Positions 8,676 to 17,144 of a stretch of DNA of 64,000 nt are shown here, piece after piece (positions within the stretch are counted from its first letter, which is position 1; each line of letters begins with the position of its first letter). A program made the position numbers and the translations under genes. The notes under the pieces are model-generated. The model was not told where the DNA came from. It searched no databases and saw only the letters and a program-made list of their open reading frames with translations. This stretch comes from Azospirillum lipoferum. GTDB taxonomy: Bacteria > Pseudomonadota > Alphaproteobacteria > Azospirillales > Azospirillaceae. The stretch covers positions 308,435 to 372,434 of the forward strand of contig NZ_JALJXJ010000010.1 of assembly GCF_024170005.1 (NCBI RefSeq), in the 5' to 3' direction.

Positions 8676-9995
8676 TCACTCCAAACGCTTTGCGATCAGC
8701 GGCCCGCGTGCCGGCGCCGTGTCGATCACCATGACCGATGCGCGCAGGCGGCGCTCCGCCTCGTCGGCCTGCGCCTCGGTGCGGGCATGCAGGATCGCCA
8801 GTGGGTGTTCGCCCGGTCCGACCGCATCGCCCAGCCCGGCCACCTCGTCGAAGCCGACGGCGAAGTCGATGGCGTCGGTCGTCTTGGTGCGGCCGCCGCC
8901 CAGCGCCACCACCGCCATGCCGACCCCGCGGGTGTCGATGGCGCCGACGAAGCCGGGTTGCTCGGCGAAGACCGGGCGGACGATGGGCGCTCTCTCCAGA
9001 TAACGGTCCGGCTGCTCCAGCAGGTCGGCCGGTCCGCCCAGCGCTTCCACCATGCGGGCGAAGCGCTCAGCCGCAGCACCGCTGGCGATGGAACGGTCGG
9101 CCATGGCGCGGCCCGCCGCGGCGTCCGGTGCCAGTCCGGCCAGCGCCAGCAGTTCCGCCGCCAGCGCCGCCGTCACCTCGTAGAGCCTCGGTTCCGATGG
9201 TTCGCCGCGCAGGATGGCGAGGCATTCGCGCATCTCCAGCGCGTTGCCGGCGCTGCGGCCCAGCACCTCGTTCATGTCGGTCAGCAGCGCCACCGCCGGC
9301 AGGCCGGCGCCCTTCGATACGGTGACGATGCTGTCGGCCAGCGCCTCGGCATCCTCGAACCGCTGCATGAAGGCGCCGCTGCCGAACTTCACGTCCATCA
9401 CCAGCGCGTCCAGCCCGGCGGCCAGCTTCTTCGACAGGATCGAGGCGGTGATGAGGTCGAGCGACTCCACCGTCGCCGTCACGTCGCGGATGGCGTAGAG
9501 CCGCTTGTCGGCCGGGGCGATGTCGTCGGTGGCGCCGATCACGGCGCAGCCGACCTGCTTCACCACCCGGCGCAGCAGCTCGTTGTCGGGCTTGGCGCGA
9601 TAGCCGGGGATGCTCTCGAACTTGTCGAGCGTGCCGCCGGTGTGGCCGAGGCCGCGCCCGGACACCATCGGCACGAAGCCGCCGCAGGCGGCCAGCATCG
9701 GCGCCAGGATCAGGCTGACCTTGTCGCCGACGCCGCCGGTGGAATGCTTGTCGATCACTGGACCGGGCAGATCCAGAGACCTCCACTCCATCACTGTTCC
9801 CGAATCGCGCATGGCGCGGGTCAGCGCCACCCGTTCGTCCAGGCTCATGCCACGGAAGAAGACGGCCATGGCGAAGGCCGAGGCCTGGGATTCCGACACG
9901 CGGCCGTCGGTAATGCCGCGGACGAAGTCCTGGATGGTGGCGGCGTCGAGTGGCTGGCCGTCGCGCTTGGCACGGACGATTTCCTGCGGAAGCAT
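8676..9995 (-). CDS. deoA: Thymidine phosphorylase
   Basis: A 439-residue cytosolic enzyme that splits thymidine or deoxyuridine with phosphate to give the base and deoxyribose 1-phosphate. The phosphate and nucleoside-binding regions KHSTGGVGDK (83-92) and SGRGLGHTGGTLDK (112-125) are intact, as is KKLAAGLDALVMDVKFGSGAFM. Length is usual for DeoA. It is the last gene of a leftward operon and starts 3 bp after the deoC stop. Its product feeds deoxyribose phosphate to DeoC after a mutase step that is not encoded here. Confidence 0.95.
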   Translation of the reverse strand: MLPQEIVRAKRDGQPLDAATIQDFVRGITDGRVSESQASAFAMAVFFRGMSLDERVALTRAMRDSGTVMEWRSLDLPGPVIDKHSTGGVGDKVSLILAPMLAACGGFVPMVSGRGLGHTGGTLDKFESIPGYRAKPDNELLRRVVKQVGCAVIGATDDIAPADKRLYAIRDVTATVESLDLITASILSKKLAAGLDALVMDVKFGSGAFMQRFEDAEALADSIVTVSKGAGLPAVALLTDMNEVLGRSAGNALEMRECLAILRGEPSEPRLYEVTAALAAELLALAGLAPDAAAGRAMADRSIASGAAAERFARMVEALGGPADLLEQPDRYLERAPIVRPVFAEQPGFVGAIDTRGVGMAVVALGGGRTKTTDAIDFAVGFDEVAGLGDAVGPGEHPLAILHARTEAQADEAERRLRASVMVIDTAPARGPLIAKRLE

Positions 9996-9998
9996 GCC

Positions 9999-10826
9999 TC
10001 AGTAGCCTCCCGCCGGAGCCGGTTCGCGTTCGCCTTCCCGTTCACCATGGCCAGCGGCCGACAGCAGCGAGTCGAGCAGGCTGGAGGCGCCGAAGCGGAA
10101 GGTGTTCGGCGTCGCCCAGCCATCGCCCAGGATGCCGTCGGCCAGCGCCAGATAACGCGCCGCCTCCGCCGCGTCGCGGATGCCGCCCGATGCCTTGAAG
10201 CCGACTGGTTTGCCCGATTCATAGATGCTGTCGAGCATCACCGCCGCCGCCGGCAGGGTTGCGGCCGGCTGGGTCTTGCCGGTGGAGGTCTTCAGGAAGT
10301 CGGCGCCGGCGGCGATGGCGTCGCGCGACGCCCAGGCCAGCAGGTCGGCATCGGGGAAGGCGCCGGATTCCAGGATCACTTTCATCAGCGCCTTGTCGCC
10401 GCAGGCCTCGCGGCAGGCCTTCAGCACATTAATCGGCTGGGTGCGGGCGCCGTCGATGAAAGCCTTGTAGGGCAGCACCACGTCGATCTCGTCCGCCCCG
10501 TCGGCGATGGCGCGCCGGGTCTCCGCCGCCACTGAGGAGGCGTCCGCCTCGCCGGTCGGGAAATTGACCACGGTGGCGATCTTCACCGGCGTGCCGTCCA
10601 GCGCCTTGCGCGCGGTGGGGACGAAGCGCGCCCAGACGCAGACCGCGGCGACCGGCCCGGCGGGGGTGACGGCGCGGGCACAGAGGTCCTGCACCACCCG
10701 GTCGCTGTCGTCGCCGTTCAGGCTGGTGAGGTCGAGCATGCCCACGGCCCGGCGCGCCAGATCGGCGTCGGACGGGGCGTTGGCGCTGGCGTCGAGCGCG
10801 CTTTGCAGGTCGGCAGACAGTTTCAT
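9999..10826 (-). CDS. deoC: Deoxyribose-phosphate aldolase
   Basis: A 275-residue cytosolic class I aldolase that cleaves 2-deoxyribose 5-phosphate to glyceraldehyde 3-phosphate and acetaldehyde. The Schiff-base lysine is Lys179 in GADFLKTSTG, and the second conserved lysine is Lys211 in GFKASGGIRD. The start codon overlaps the stop of the upstream phosphorylase gene by 4 bp, showing translational coupling. The last 15 or so residues (GEREGEREPAPAGGY) form an unusual charged and Pro-rich tail beyond the catalytic domain. Confidence 0.95.
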   Translation of the reverse strand: MKLSADLQSALDASANAPSDADLARRAVGMLDLTSLNGDDSDRVVQDLCARAVTPAGPVAAVCVWARFVPTARKALDGTPVKIATVVNFPTGEADASSVAAETRRAIADGADEIDVVLPYKAFIDGARTQPINVLKACREACGDKALMKVILESGAFPDADLLAWASRDAIAAGADFLKTSTGKTQPAATLPAAAVMLDSIYESGKPVGFKASGGIRDAAEAARYLALADGILGDGWATPNTFRFGASSLLDSLLSAAGHGEREGEREPAPAGGY

Positions 10827-11656
10827 GACCGGGACCCGTCCTTCTCATGCAGGCGTTCGAGGAAGCCGACCAGCAGACGCTCCAGGTCGGCGGCTGCCGC
10901 CGAGGCGGCGGTCAGGGTCTGGTGATGGTCGACCGGCCCGTCGCCGAGCCCGACGCCCAGGTTGGTGACGACGGCGCAGCCGACGACCCGCAGACCGCAA
11001 TGGCGTGCGATGATGCATTCGGGAACGGTGGACATGCCGACCGCGTCGGCGCCCAGCAGCTTCATCATCCGCACCTCGGCCGGCGTCTCGAAGGACGGGC
11101 CGGGATAGGCGGCATAGACGCCCTCCGCCAGATCGATGGACAGTCCGGTCGCCACCTCCCTCAGCAGGCTGCGCAGCTCCGGATTCCAGGCGTCGGTCAT
11201 GCTGGGGAAGCGCTCGCCGAAGGCCTCGTCGTTCGGGCCGGTCAGCGGGTTGCTGCCCAGCAGGTTCAGATGGTCGCTGATCGCCATCAGCCGGCCGGGT
11301 CCGACCTCCAGCCGGAGCGAGCCGACGGCGGCGGTCAGCACCAGCGTGTCGCAGCCGGCCAGCTTCAGCGCCCGCACCGCGGTCTTCAGCGCGTCGAAGC
11401 CGTTGCCCTCATAGGCATGGACGCGGCCCTGCATGCAGGCGACCTCGACGCCGCCGAGCTGTCCCACGACGAGCCGCCCGGCATGGCCGGACACGCTGGG
11501 GATCGGGAAACCGGCGATTTCGGTGTAGGGGATGGCGACCGCGTCGGCGATGCGGTCGGCGATGCCGCCCAGGCCGGAGCCCAGCACGATGCCGACCCGC
11601 GGCCGATGGCCGGGGGCATGGTGAAGGATGTCCGCGGCGGCGCGGGCTGCGGTCAT
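10823..11656 (-). CDS. punA: Purine-nucleoside phosphorylase (trimeric type)
   Basis: A 277-residue cytosolic enzyme that phosphorolyses purine (deoxy)nucleosides. It belongs to the trimeric PNP-I group: GIVLGSGLGGIAD near residue 22, SGHAGRLVVG, the MQGRVHAYEG loop, and GVYAAYPGPSFETPAEVRMMKLLGADAVGMSTVPE around residues 180-213. This differs from the hexameric DeoD type. It lies between cdd and deoC in the operon, 15 bp after cdd and overlapping deoC by 4 bp. Confidence 0.93.
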   Translation of the reverse strand: MTAARAAADILHHAPGHRPRVGIVLGSGLGGIADRIADAVAIPYTEIAGFPIPSVSGHAGRLVVGQLGGVEVACMQGRVHAYEGNGFDALKTAVRALKLAGCDTLVLTAAVGSLRLEVGPGRLMAISDHLNLLGSNPLTGPNDEAFGERFPSMTDAWNPELRSLLREVATGLSIDLAEGVYAAYPGPSFETPAEVRMMKLLGADAVGMSTVPECIIARHCGLRVVGCAVVTNLGVGLGDGPVDHHQTLTAASAAAADLERLLVGFLERLHEKDGSRS

Positions 11657-11671
11657 GTCGGGAAACTCCGC

Positions 11672-12091
11672 TCAGAAGGCTAAATTGGTGGGGCCGAAGG
11701 ATTCGGGCAACAGGGTTTCCAGTGCAAAGCTGCGCCGCAGTCCGGCCGGGTCGCAGATGTGGATCGGCGTCTCCGGCGTCGCGAATTCGCGGATGCGCTG
11801 GCGACAGCCGCCGCAGGGGGTGCAGATCTCCTCGGCCCCCACCTCGCCGCCCATCACGACGATGGCGCGGATGCGGCGGTCGCCGGCGGTGACCATGGCG
11901 CCGATGGCGCTCGATTCCGCGCATTGCCCCTGCGGATACGCCGCGTTCTCCACATTGCAGCCGGCGAAGATGCGGCCCGACTCACCGAGGATGGCGGCAC
12001 CCACCTTGAATTTGGAATAGGGGGCGTGGGCATTCTCGCGCGCGGCGCGGGCGGCTTCGATCAGCTGGGGCAGCTCTGCGGTGTCGGCCAT
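11672..12091 (-). CDS. cdd: Cytidine deaminase
   Basis: A 139-residue zinc enzyme that deaminates cytidine and deoxycytidine to uridine and deoxyuridine. The catalytic motif CAES places the zinc Cys at 57 and the proton-shuttling Glu at 59. The other zinc ligands are Cys93 and Cys96 in CTPCGGCRQRI. It is the short tetrameric type. The gene starts 4 bp after the upstream permease gene and would supply uridine-type substrates for the phosphorylases downstream. Confidence 0.95.
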   Translation of the reverse strand: MADTAELPQLIEAARAARENAHAPYSKFKVGAAILGESGRIFAGCNVENAAYPQGQCAESSAIGAMVTAGDRRIRAIVVMGGEVGAEEICTPCGGCRQRIREFATPETPIHICDPAGLRRSFALETLLPESFGPTNLAF

Positions 12092-12095
12092 CGGC

Positions 12096-13070
12096 TCAGC
12101 GCTCCTTGACGTAGGGGATGCCGCTCGCCTTCGGGGCGATGGCCTTGCCGACGAAGCCGGCCAGCAGCAGGACGGTCAGCACATAGGGCAGCATCTGGAT
12201 GAACTGCACCGGGATGACGCCGATGCCCGGCAGGACGACGCCCTGGAGGCGCACCTGCACCGCATCGGTGAAGGCGAACAGCAGGCAGGCGAACAGGGTC
12301 GGCCCCGGCCGCCATTTGCCGAAGATCAGCGCCGCCAGCGCCAGATAGCCTTTGCCGGCCGTCATGTCGCGGACGAAGCCGGCGCCATGGCCGGTGGACA
12401 GATAGGAGCCTGCCATCCCCGTCAGCACGCCGGTGACCAGCAGCGCCTGATAGCGCAGCTTCGCCACCGACAGGCCGGCGGTGTCGACCGCCGCCGGATT
12501 CTCGCCCACCGCCCGCAGCCGCAGCCCGAAGCGGGTGCGGTAGAGCACCCAGTGGGTGGCGATTACCAGGACCAGCGTCACCCAGATCAGGATGTTGTTG
12601 CCGTTGAACAGCTCGCGGTAGACCGGCCCCAGGACCGGGATGCCGGACAGGGCCTCCACCCCCGGCAGTTCCACCGCGGGGATGCGCGCCTGGTTGGGCA
12701 GAAGCGGGGTCTGGCCGCCCTGCTGGAACCAGGCATAGGCCAGCGTCGGCGCCAGCCCGGCGACCAGGATGTTGATCGCCATGCCCGACACCACCTGATT
12801 GCCGTTGTGGGTGATGCAGGCGAAGCCATGGACCATCGCCAGCGCCACGCCCGCGGCGATGCCGGCCAACAGCCCCAGCCACGGGTTCAGCGTGGCGGAC
12901 GCGACGGCGGCGGAAAAGAAGGCGCCGGCCAGCATCTTGCCTTCCAGTCCGATGTCGACCACGCCGGCCCGCTCGCAATACATGCCGGCGAAGGCGGCCA
13001 GCACCAGCGGTGTCGCCACCCGGATGGTGGCGCCCAGCAGCTGCAAGGCCAGAAGAAGCGCGTCTTCCAT
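12096..13070 (-). CDS. Nucleoside ABC transporter permease (BPD_transp_2 family)
   Basis: A 324-residue inner-membrane protein with 8-10 hydrophobic segments. The motif FAGMYCERAGVVDIGLEGKMLAGAF near residue 25 is the hallmark of permeases that pair with BMP-type nucleoside-binding proteins. It starts 3 bp after the other permease gene, so the two are expected to form a heterodimeric pore. Its location beside cdd, phosphorylase, deoC and deoA points to nucleosides as substrate. Confidence 0.88.
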   Translation of the reverse strand: MEDALLLALQLLGATIRVATPLVLAAFAGMYCERAGVVDIGLEGKMLAGAFFSAAVASATLNPWLGLLAGIAAGVALAMVHGFACITHNGNQVVSGMAINILVAGLAPTLAYAWFQQGGQTPLLPNQARIPAVELPGVEALSGIPVLGPVYRELFNGNNILIWVTLVLVIATHWVLYRTRFGLRLRAVGENPAAVDTAGLSVAKLRYQALLVTGVLTGMAGSYLSTGHGAGFVRDMTAGKGYLALAALIFGKWRPGPTLFACLLFAFTDAVQVRLQGVVLPGIGVIPVQFIQMLPYVLTVLLLAGFVGKAIAPKASGIPYVKER

Positions 13071-13073
13071 CGC

Positions 13074-14213
13074 TCAGCCCCTTCCCGTCTCGGTTGCGGC
13101 TGCGCCGCGGCGGCGGAACAGCGCCTCCACCTGCGGCTTGAACAGGTTCTCCATCGCACCGGCGAACAGGATGACCAGACCCTGGATGACCATCACCAAC
13201 TCGCGGTTGATCGTGGGGTACTCGAAGGACAGCTGACCGCCGCCCTGCGCTAGAACCCCGAACAGCAGAGCCGCCAGAATGATCCCGACCGGGTGGTTGC
13301 GCCCCATCAGCGCCACGGCGATGCCGACGAAGCCGACGCCGCCGGTGAAATTCAGGATCACCCGGTGCTGCACGCCCAGGATCTCGTTCACCCCGACGAA
13401 GCCGGCCAGCGCGCCGGAGATCAGCATGGCGATGACGATGTTGCGTGCGGGGGAAATGCCGGCATAGACCGCCGCCCGCTCGTTCCGGCCGACGGTCCGC
13501 AGCTCGTAACCCCAGCGGGTCCGGCGCAGGAAGATGTGGAACAGCAGGCTGCAGGCCAGTGCCCACAGGAAGGACAGGTTCAGCGGCGAGGCAGGGATCG
13601 CGATGCCGAACCAGCCGAGCGCCCGGTCCATCGACGGCAGCCAGACGCCGGGATCGAACTCGCGCGTTTCCGGCGACTGGCTGCCGGGGCGGATCAGCAC
13701 GTCCACCAGCAGCCAGGTCATGATCGACGCGGCGATGAAGTTGAACATGATCGTCGTGATGACGATGTGGCTGCCGCGCTTGGCCTGCAGCCAGGCCGGG
13801 ATGAAGGCCCAGGCGGCACCGAACAGCGCCGACGCCAGCACCGCCAGCAGCGCCACCACCGGCCAGGGCCAGCCGGTCAGCGCCAGCGCCACCAGCCCGG
13901 CGCCGAGCCCGCCCAGATAGGCCTGTCCCTCGCCGCCGATGTTGAACAGCCCGCAATGGAAGGCGATGGCGACCGCCAGCCCGGTGAAGATGTAGTCGGT
14001 GGTGTAATAGAGGGTGTAGCCGATGGCCTCGGGATAGCCCAGCGCCTCCGACAGCAGCAGCGACAGCACGTCCACCGGGTTCTCGCCGATCACCAGGATC
14101 ACCAGCCCCGACAGCACGAAGGCCGCGACGAGGTTGAGAACCGGCAGCAGCGCATACCCGACCCAGCCCGGCACGGCGCCCGGCTGACCCTTCCCCGACC
14201 CGCTCAGCAGCAC
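13074..14213 (-). CDS. Nucleoside ABC transporter permease (BPD_transp_2 family)
   Basis: A 379-residue inner-membrane permease, first gene of the nucleoside operon. It has FTGLAVAIAFHCGLFNIGGEGQAYLGG, the counterpart of the motif in the partner permease, and about ten hydrophobic segments. The frame runs open to 14726, but the GTG at 14213 is preferred: AGGAG lies 6-7 bases upstream and the hydrophobic domain then begins after a short cytoplasmic stretch. The operon carries no ATPase or substrate-binding protein gene, so those subunits must be encoded elsewhere. Confidence 0.87.
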   Translation of the reverse strand: MLLSGSGKGQPGAVPGWVGYALLPVLNLVAAFVLSGLVILVIGENPVDVLSLLLSEALGYPEAIGYTLYYTTDYIFTGLAVAIAFHCGLFNIGGEGQAYLGGLGAGLVALALTGWPWPVVALLAVLASALFGAAWAFIPAWLQAKRGSHIVITTIMFNFIAASIMTWLLVDVLIRPGSQSPETREFDPGVWLPSMDRALGWFGIAIPASPLNLSFLWALACSLLFHIFLRRTRWGYELRTVGRNERAAVYAGISPARNIVIAMLISGALAGFVGVNEILGVQHRVILNFTGGVGFVGIAVALMGRNHPVGIILAALLFGVLAQGGGQLSFEYPTINRELVMVIQGLVILFAGAMENLFKPQVEALFRRRGAAATETGRG

Positions 14214-14244
14214 CGGCGTCTCCTGGATTGCCCCTTGCCGGGGA

Positions 14245-14273
14245 TTCTTAACCGCCAATGCTCTGCCGACCAA
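14245..14273 (-). promoter_or_regulatory. Candidate promoter of the nucleoside operon
   Basis: On the minus strand TTGGTC (14268-14273) and TAAGAA (14245-14250) are 17 bases apart, about 35 bases before the proposed GTG. Each box matches the sigma-70 consensus only partly. Confidence 0.35.
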
Positions 14274-14398
14274 GCGTTTCGTGATGTTGGAAAGCCAACG
14301 GGCATCGGGACTTGGAAGCGTCACAAAAGTCTTGCCGCAGCGCAGCAATCTGGCATGCTTCTTACCCACATATTTTTTATGGCTATGGAGCATGCCCG

Positions 14399-14731
14399 AT
14401 GCCGCTCGACATTCCGCAGACCTTCCGCCACCACGTCTTCTGCTGCGCCCAGCAGCGCCCGCCCGGCCACCCCCGCGGCAGCTGCGCCGCCAAGGGTGCG
14501 CATCCGCTGTGGCAGCGGCTGGACCAGAAAATCCAGGCCAAGGGGCTGGCGGACGTCGGCATGGCGATGACGGGGTGCCTCGGCTTTTGCTCCGCCGGGC
14601 CGCTGATGGTGGTGTATCCCGAAGGCATCTGGTACCGCCCGGAAACGCCGGAGGATATCGACGAGATTGTCGACTCGCATTTGGTCGACGATGCACCGGT
14701 CGAGCGGCTGGTGATGGTGCTGACAAGATGA
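14399..14731 (+). CDS. Thioredoxin-like [2Fe-2S] ferredoxin
   Basis: A 110-residue protein of the thioredoxin-fold [2Fe-2S] ferredoxin group. The expected cluster pattern is present: Cys16, then 12 residues, Cys29, then 30 residues, Cys60, then 3 residues, Cys64; an extra Cys15 adjoins the first. The C-terminal part (PLMVVYPEGIWYRPETPEDIDEIVDSH) is typical of the family. These proteins carry electrons or protect enzymes; the partner here is unknown. The ATG at 14399 has GGAG 9 bases upstream. It is divergent from the nucleoside operon. Confidence 0.88.
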   Translation: MPLDIPQTFRHHVFCCAQQRPPGHPRGSCAAKGAHPLWQRLDQKIQAKGLADVGMAMTGCLGFCSAGPLMVVYPEGIWYRPETPEDIDEIVDSHLVDDAPVERLVMVLTR

Positions 14732-14869
14732 GGTGAGGGGAGGGGGCGATCGTCAGCCGACGCTTAGCAGACGCTGCGCCTACCAGACCTGCGGTTGCGG
14801 CATTGGGACGCGGGGGCGTTTGCCCATAATGTGGGCAACCTCCGCCATTGCCGCTCCGAACAGACTCCC

Positions 14870-15784
14870 ATGACAGACGCCGAAGCCGCCGACCTGCTGC
14901 CTGCCGAGGCCGATTCGGTTCCCTATGCCGTCGGCTGTTTCCTGGGCGCGATCCTGCTGTTCGCGGCGATGGACACGCTCATCAAGTTCCTGACCGCCGA
15001 TTACCCGGTACCACAACTGATGTTCGTGCGCTCGCTGGTCGCCTTCCTGCTGGTGGGCGGTTACACCCTGGTGCGTGGCGGCGGGATCGCGGCGATGCGG
15101 ACGCAACGGCCGTGGGGGCATGTCTGGCGGGCTTTTGCCGGGCTGATCTCGATGGGATGCTTCTTCTATGCGTTCCGCGAACTGCCGCTGGCCGACGTCT
15201 ATGTGTTGAGCTTCGCCGGGCCGCTGTTTATCACCGCCCTGTCTGCCCCGCTGCTGGGGGAGCCGGTGGGCTGGCGTCGCTGGGCCGCCGTGGTGGTCGG
15301 GTTCGGCGGCGTCGTGGTGATGGCGCAGCCGTCGGCCGGGGCCCCTCTGGTGCCGGTGCTGGTCGGACTCTGCGCCGCCCTGTTCTATGCCTTGGCCGCC
15401 CTCGCCGTGCGCGGCCTGTCGCGGACGGAGACCAGTGCCTCCATCGTGCTCTATCTGCTGCTGACGACGACGGTGGTGAGCGGTGCGCTGGCGGCGCCGA
15501 TCTGGACGGCGCCGACCGCTTTCGCGCTGGGGTTGATGGCGCTGGTCGGTGCGATCGGTGCCGGGGCGCAGGTTCTGCTGACCCAGGCCTTCCGCCGCGC
15601 ACCGCCGGCGGTGGTGGCGCCCTTCGAATATACCGGCATGGTCTGGGCCAGCCTGTTCGGCTGGCTGGTGTTCGGCGACCTGCCGACCGTGCCGGTGATT
15701 GCCGGCGCCATGGTCATCATCGGCAGCGGGCTCTACATCCTGCATCGTGAAACCGTGGTGGCGCGCCGCCGGCTGGGTTCTTGA
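14870..15784 (+). CDS. EamA/DMT-family transporter
   Basis: A 304-residue inner-membrane protein with ten predicted hydrophobic segments arranged as two EamA halves. Typical stretches are AAMDTLIKFLTADYPVPQLMFVRSLVAF and YVLSFAGPLFITALSAPLLGEPVGWRRWAAVVVGFGGV. Family members export or import small metabolites and amino acids; nothing here fixes the substrate. The ATG at 14870 gives a soluble N-terminus of about 20 residues. A TPP riboswitch begins 40 bp past its stop, so it is outside that regulon. Confidence 0.85.
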   Translation: MTDAEAADLLPAEADSVPYAVGCFLGAILLFAAMDTLIKFLTADYPVPQLMFVRSLVAFLLVGGYTLVRGGGIAAMRTQRPWGHVWRAFAGLISMGCFFYAFRELPLADVYVLSFAGPLFITALSAPLLGEPVGWRRWAAVVVGFGGVVVMAQPSAGAPLVPVLVGLCAALFYALAALAVRGLSRTETSASIVLYLLLTTTVVSGALAAPIWTAPTAFALGLMALVGAIGAGAQVLLTQAFRRAPPAVVAPFEYTGMVWASLFGWLVFGDLPTVPVIAGAMVIIGSGLYILHRETVVARRRLGS

Positions 15785-15823
15785 CAGGACGGGGCCGGCG
15801 GCGACACTCTCGCCGCCTGTTCA

Positions 15824-15919
15824 AGGCTGGGGTGCCCGTACGGACGCCGGATCGGCAGCTGTTCGGGCTGAGACAACACCCATCGAACCTGATCCGGGTC
15901 ATGCCGGCGAAGGGAGCCG
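15824..15919 (+). promoter_or_regulatory. TPP (THI-box) riboswitch
   Basis: All conserved blocks of the thiamin pyrophosphate aptamer are present in order: GGGGTGCCC, CTGAGA (15868-15873), ACCTGATC (15887-15894), then CCGGGT and GCCGGCGAAGGGA up to 15915. A closing P1 helix can form between GGCT (15825-15828) and AGCC (15915-15918). The start codon of the next gene is 85 bases further on with a good GAGGAG ribosome-binding site. No T-run follows the aptamer, so control of translation initiation is more likely than transcription termination. This places the downstream ABC transporter in the thiamin regulon. Confidence 0.93.
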
Positions 15920-16003
15920 ACCGGAACCCGACGGATTAGCTCCAAATGCCCCGTCCCCTCCGCGTCGCTCCGGCCGCCGGCGCGTGTTGAGGAGTTTTCG
16001 GTC

Positions 16004-17140
16004 ATGCGGCGCGTGCTTTCCCTTCTGATCGGCCTGCTGACGGCATCGTCCTGTCTGTCGCCAGCAGCGCGGGCCGACGACACGCTGTCCTTCCCGGTGC
16101 TGGTGCCGCTGACCGGCTTCCTGTCGCTGGAGGGCACCAGCCAACGCAATGGCGCCGTGCTGGCACTGAAGCAGACCCCGGCCGGCGTCGCCATCGCGTC
16201 GGAGGTCGTCGACACCGGCACGTCGCCCGAGGCGGCGGTGACGGCGCTGGAGCGCGTGGCCGGCAGCGGCACGGTCGGCGCGGTCGCCGCCAGCATGCTC
16301 GGCACCCAGATGCTGGCGATGCTGCCGCTGGCGCAGGAGCTGAAACTGCCGCTGGTCACCGTGTCGGGCACCGCGTCGATCACCGAACAGGGCAATCCCT
16401 GGGTGTTCCGCTTCTTCCCCGGCGACGCGGTGACCAAGGCCGCCCACGCCCGCTATGTGGTGGAGGAACTGGGCAAGCGGCAGCCGGCGGTTATCTACCA
16501 GACCACCGCCTACGGCCAGAGCGGCAAGGCCCATCTGGACGCCGCCTTCAAGGCGCTGGGCGTCACGCCGGTGTTCGAGGAGGGGGTGGACCCCGCCGCC
16601 AAGGATCTGCTGCCGGTGCTGACCAAGGCACTGGCCGCGAACCCCGACGTGCTGGTCCTGCACCTGCATTCCGGCCCGACCGCGCTGCTGCTGCGGCAGG
16701 CCGCGTCCAGCGGCGTGACCCTGCCCATCGTCGCCGGTTCCGCCATGCATCAGCCGAGCACCGCTGCGCTGCTGGAGCCGGCGGAACTGAAGGGCGTCTG
16801 TGCCGAGACCGCGGCTTCGCCGATTTCCGGCGACACGCCGGAGGTGAAAGCCTTCACCGACGCCTACCACGCCGCCTTCGGCAAGGAGCCGGACGCCTTC
16901 GCCCTCGGCCAGTATGACGGCATGACCATGGTGCTGGAGGCGGTGAAGGCCGGCGCCCGGACGCCGGACGCCATCCGCAAGGCGCTGTCGTCGGAGACGT
17001 TCAAGGGCCTCGCCATGACCTACAAGTCCGACGGCAAGGGCAACATGGCACATTCCGCGGTCATCGTCTGTTATGACGGTGCCAGCCGCGCGCCGAAGCT
17101 GGTGAAGCGGTACGACGCCCCCGCGCTTGCGGCGAAGTGA
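16004..17140 (+). CDS. LIV-type ABC transporter periplasmic binding protein, under a TPP riboswitch
   Basis: A 378-residue exported protein. A signal peptide ends near PAARA (residue 24). The mature protein is a type I periplasmic binding protein (Peripla_BP_6, branched-chain amino-acid-like): FPVLVPLTGFLSLEGTSQRNGAVLA, then VGAVAASMLGTQMLAMLPLAQELKLPLVTVSGTA and DAFALGQYDGMTMVLEAV. It is the first gene of a transporter operon behind the TPP riboswitch, so its ligand is probably thiamin, a thiamin precursor or a breakdown product rather than leucine. That is inference from regulation; no ligand residues can be assigned by eye. Confidence 0.9.
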   Translation: MRRVLSLLIGLLTASSCLSPAARADDTLSFPVLVPLTGFLSLEGTSQRNGAVLALKQTPAGVAIASEVVDTGTSPEAAVTALERVAGSGTVGAVAASMLGTQMLAMLPLAQELKLPLVTVSGTASITEQGNPWVFRFFPGDAVTKAAHARYVVEELGKRQPAVIYQTTAYGQSGKAHLDAAFKALGVTPVFEEGVDPAAKDLLPVLTKALAANPDVLVLHLHSGPTALLLRQAASSGVTLPIVAGSAMHQPSTAALLEPAELKGVCAETAASPISGDTPEVKAFTDAYHAAFGKEPDAFALGQYDGMTMVLEAVKAGARTPDAIRKALSSETFKGLAMTYKSDGKGNMAHSAVIVCYDGASRAPKLVKRYDAPALAAK

Positions 17141-17144
17141 GCGG

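Noticed and set aside
14214..14726. Longer start for the first nucleoside permease
   Set aside because: The extension would overlap the divergent ferredoxin gene, has no membrane-protein character, and the GTG at 14213 has a good ribosome-binding site.
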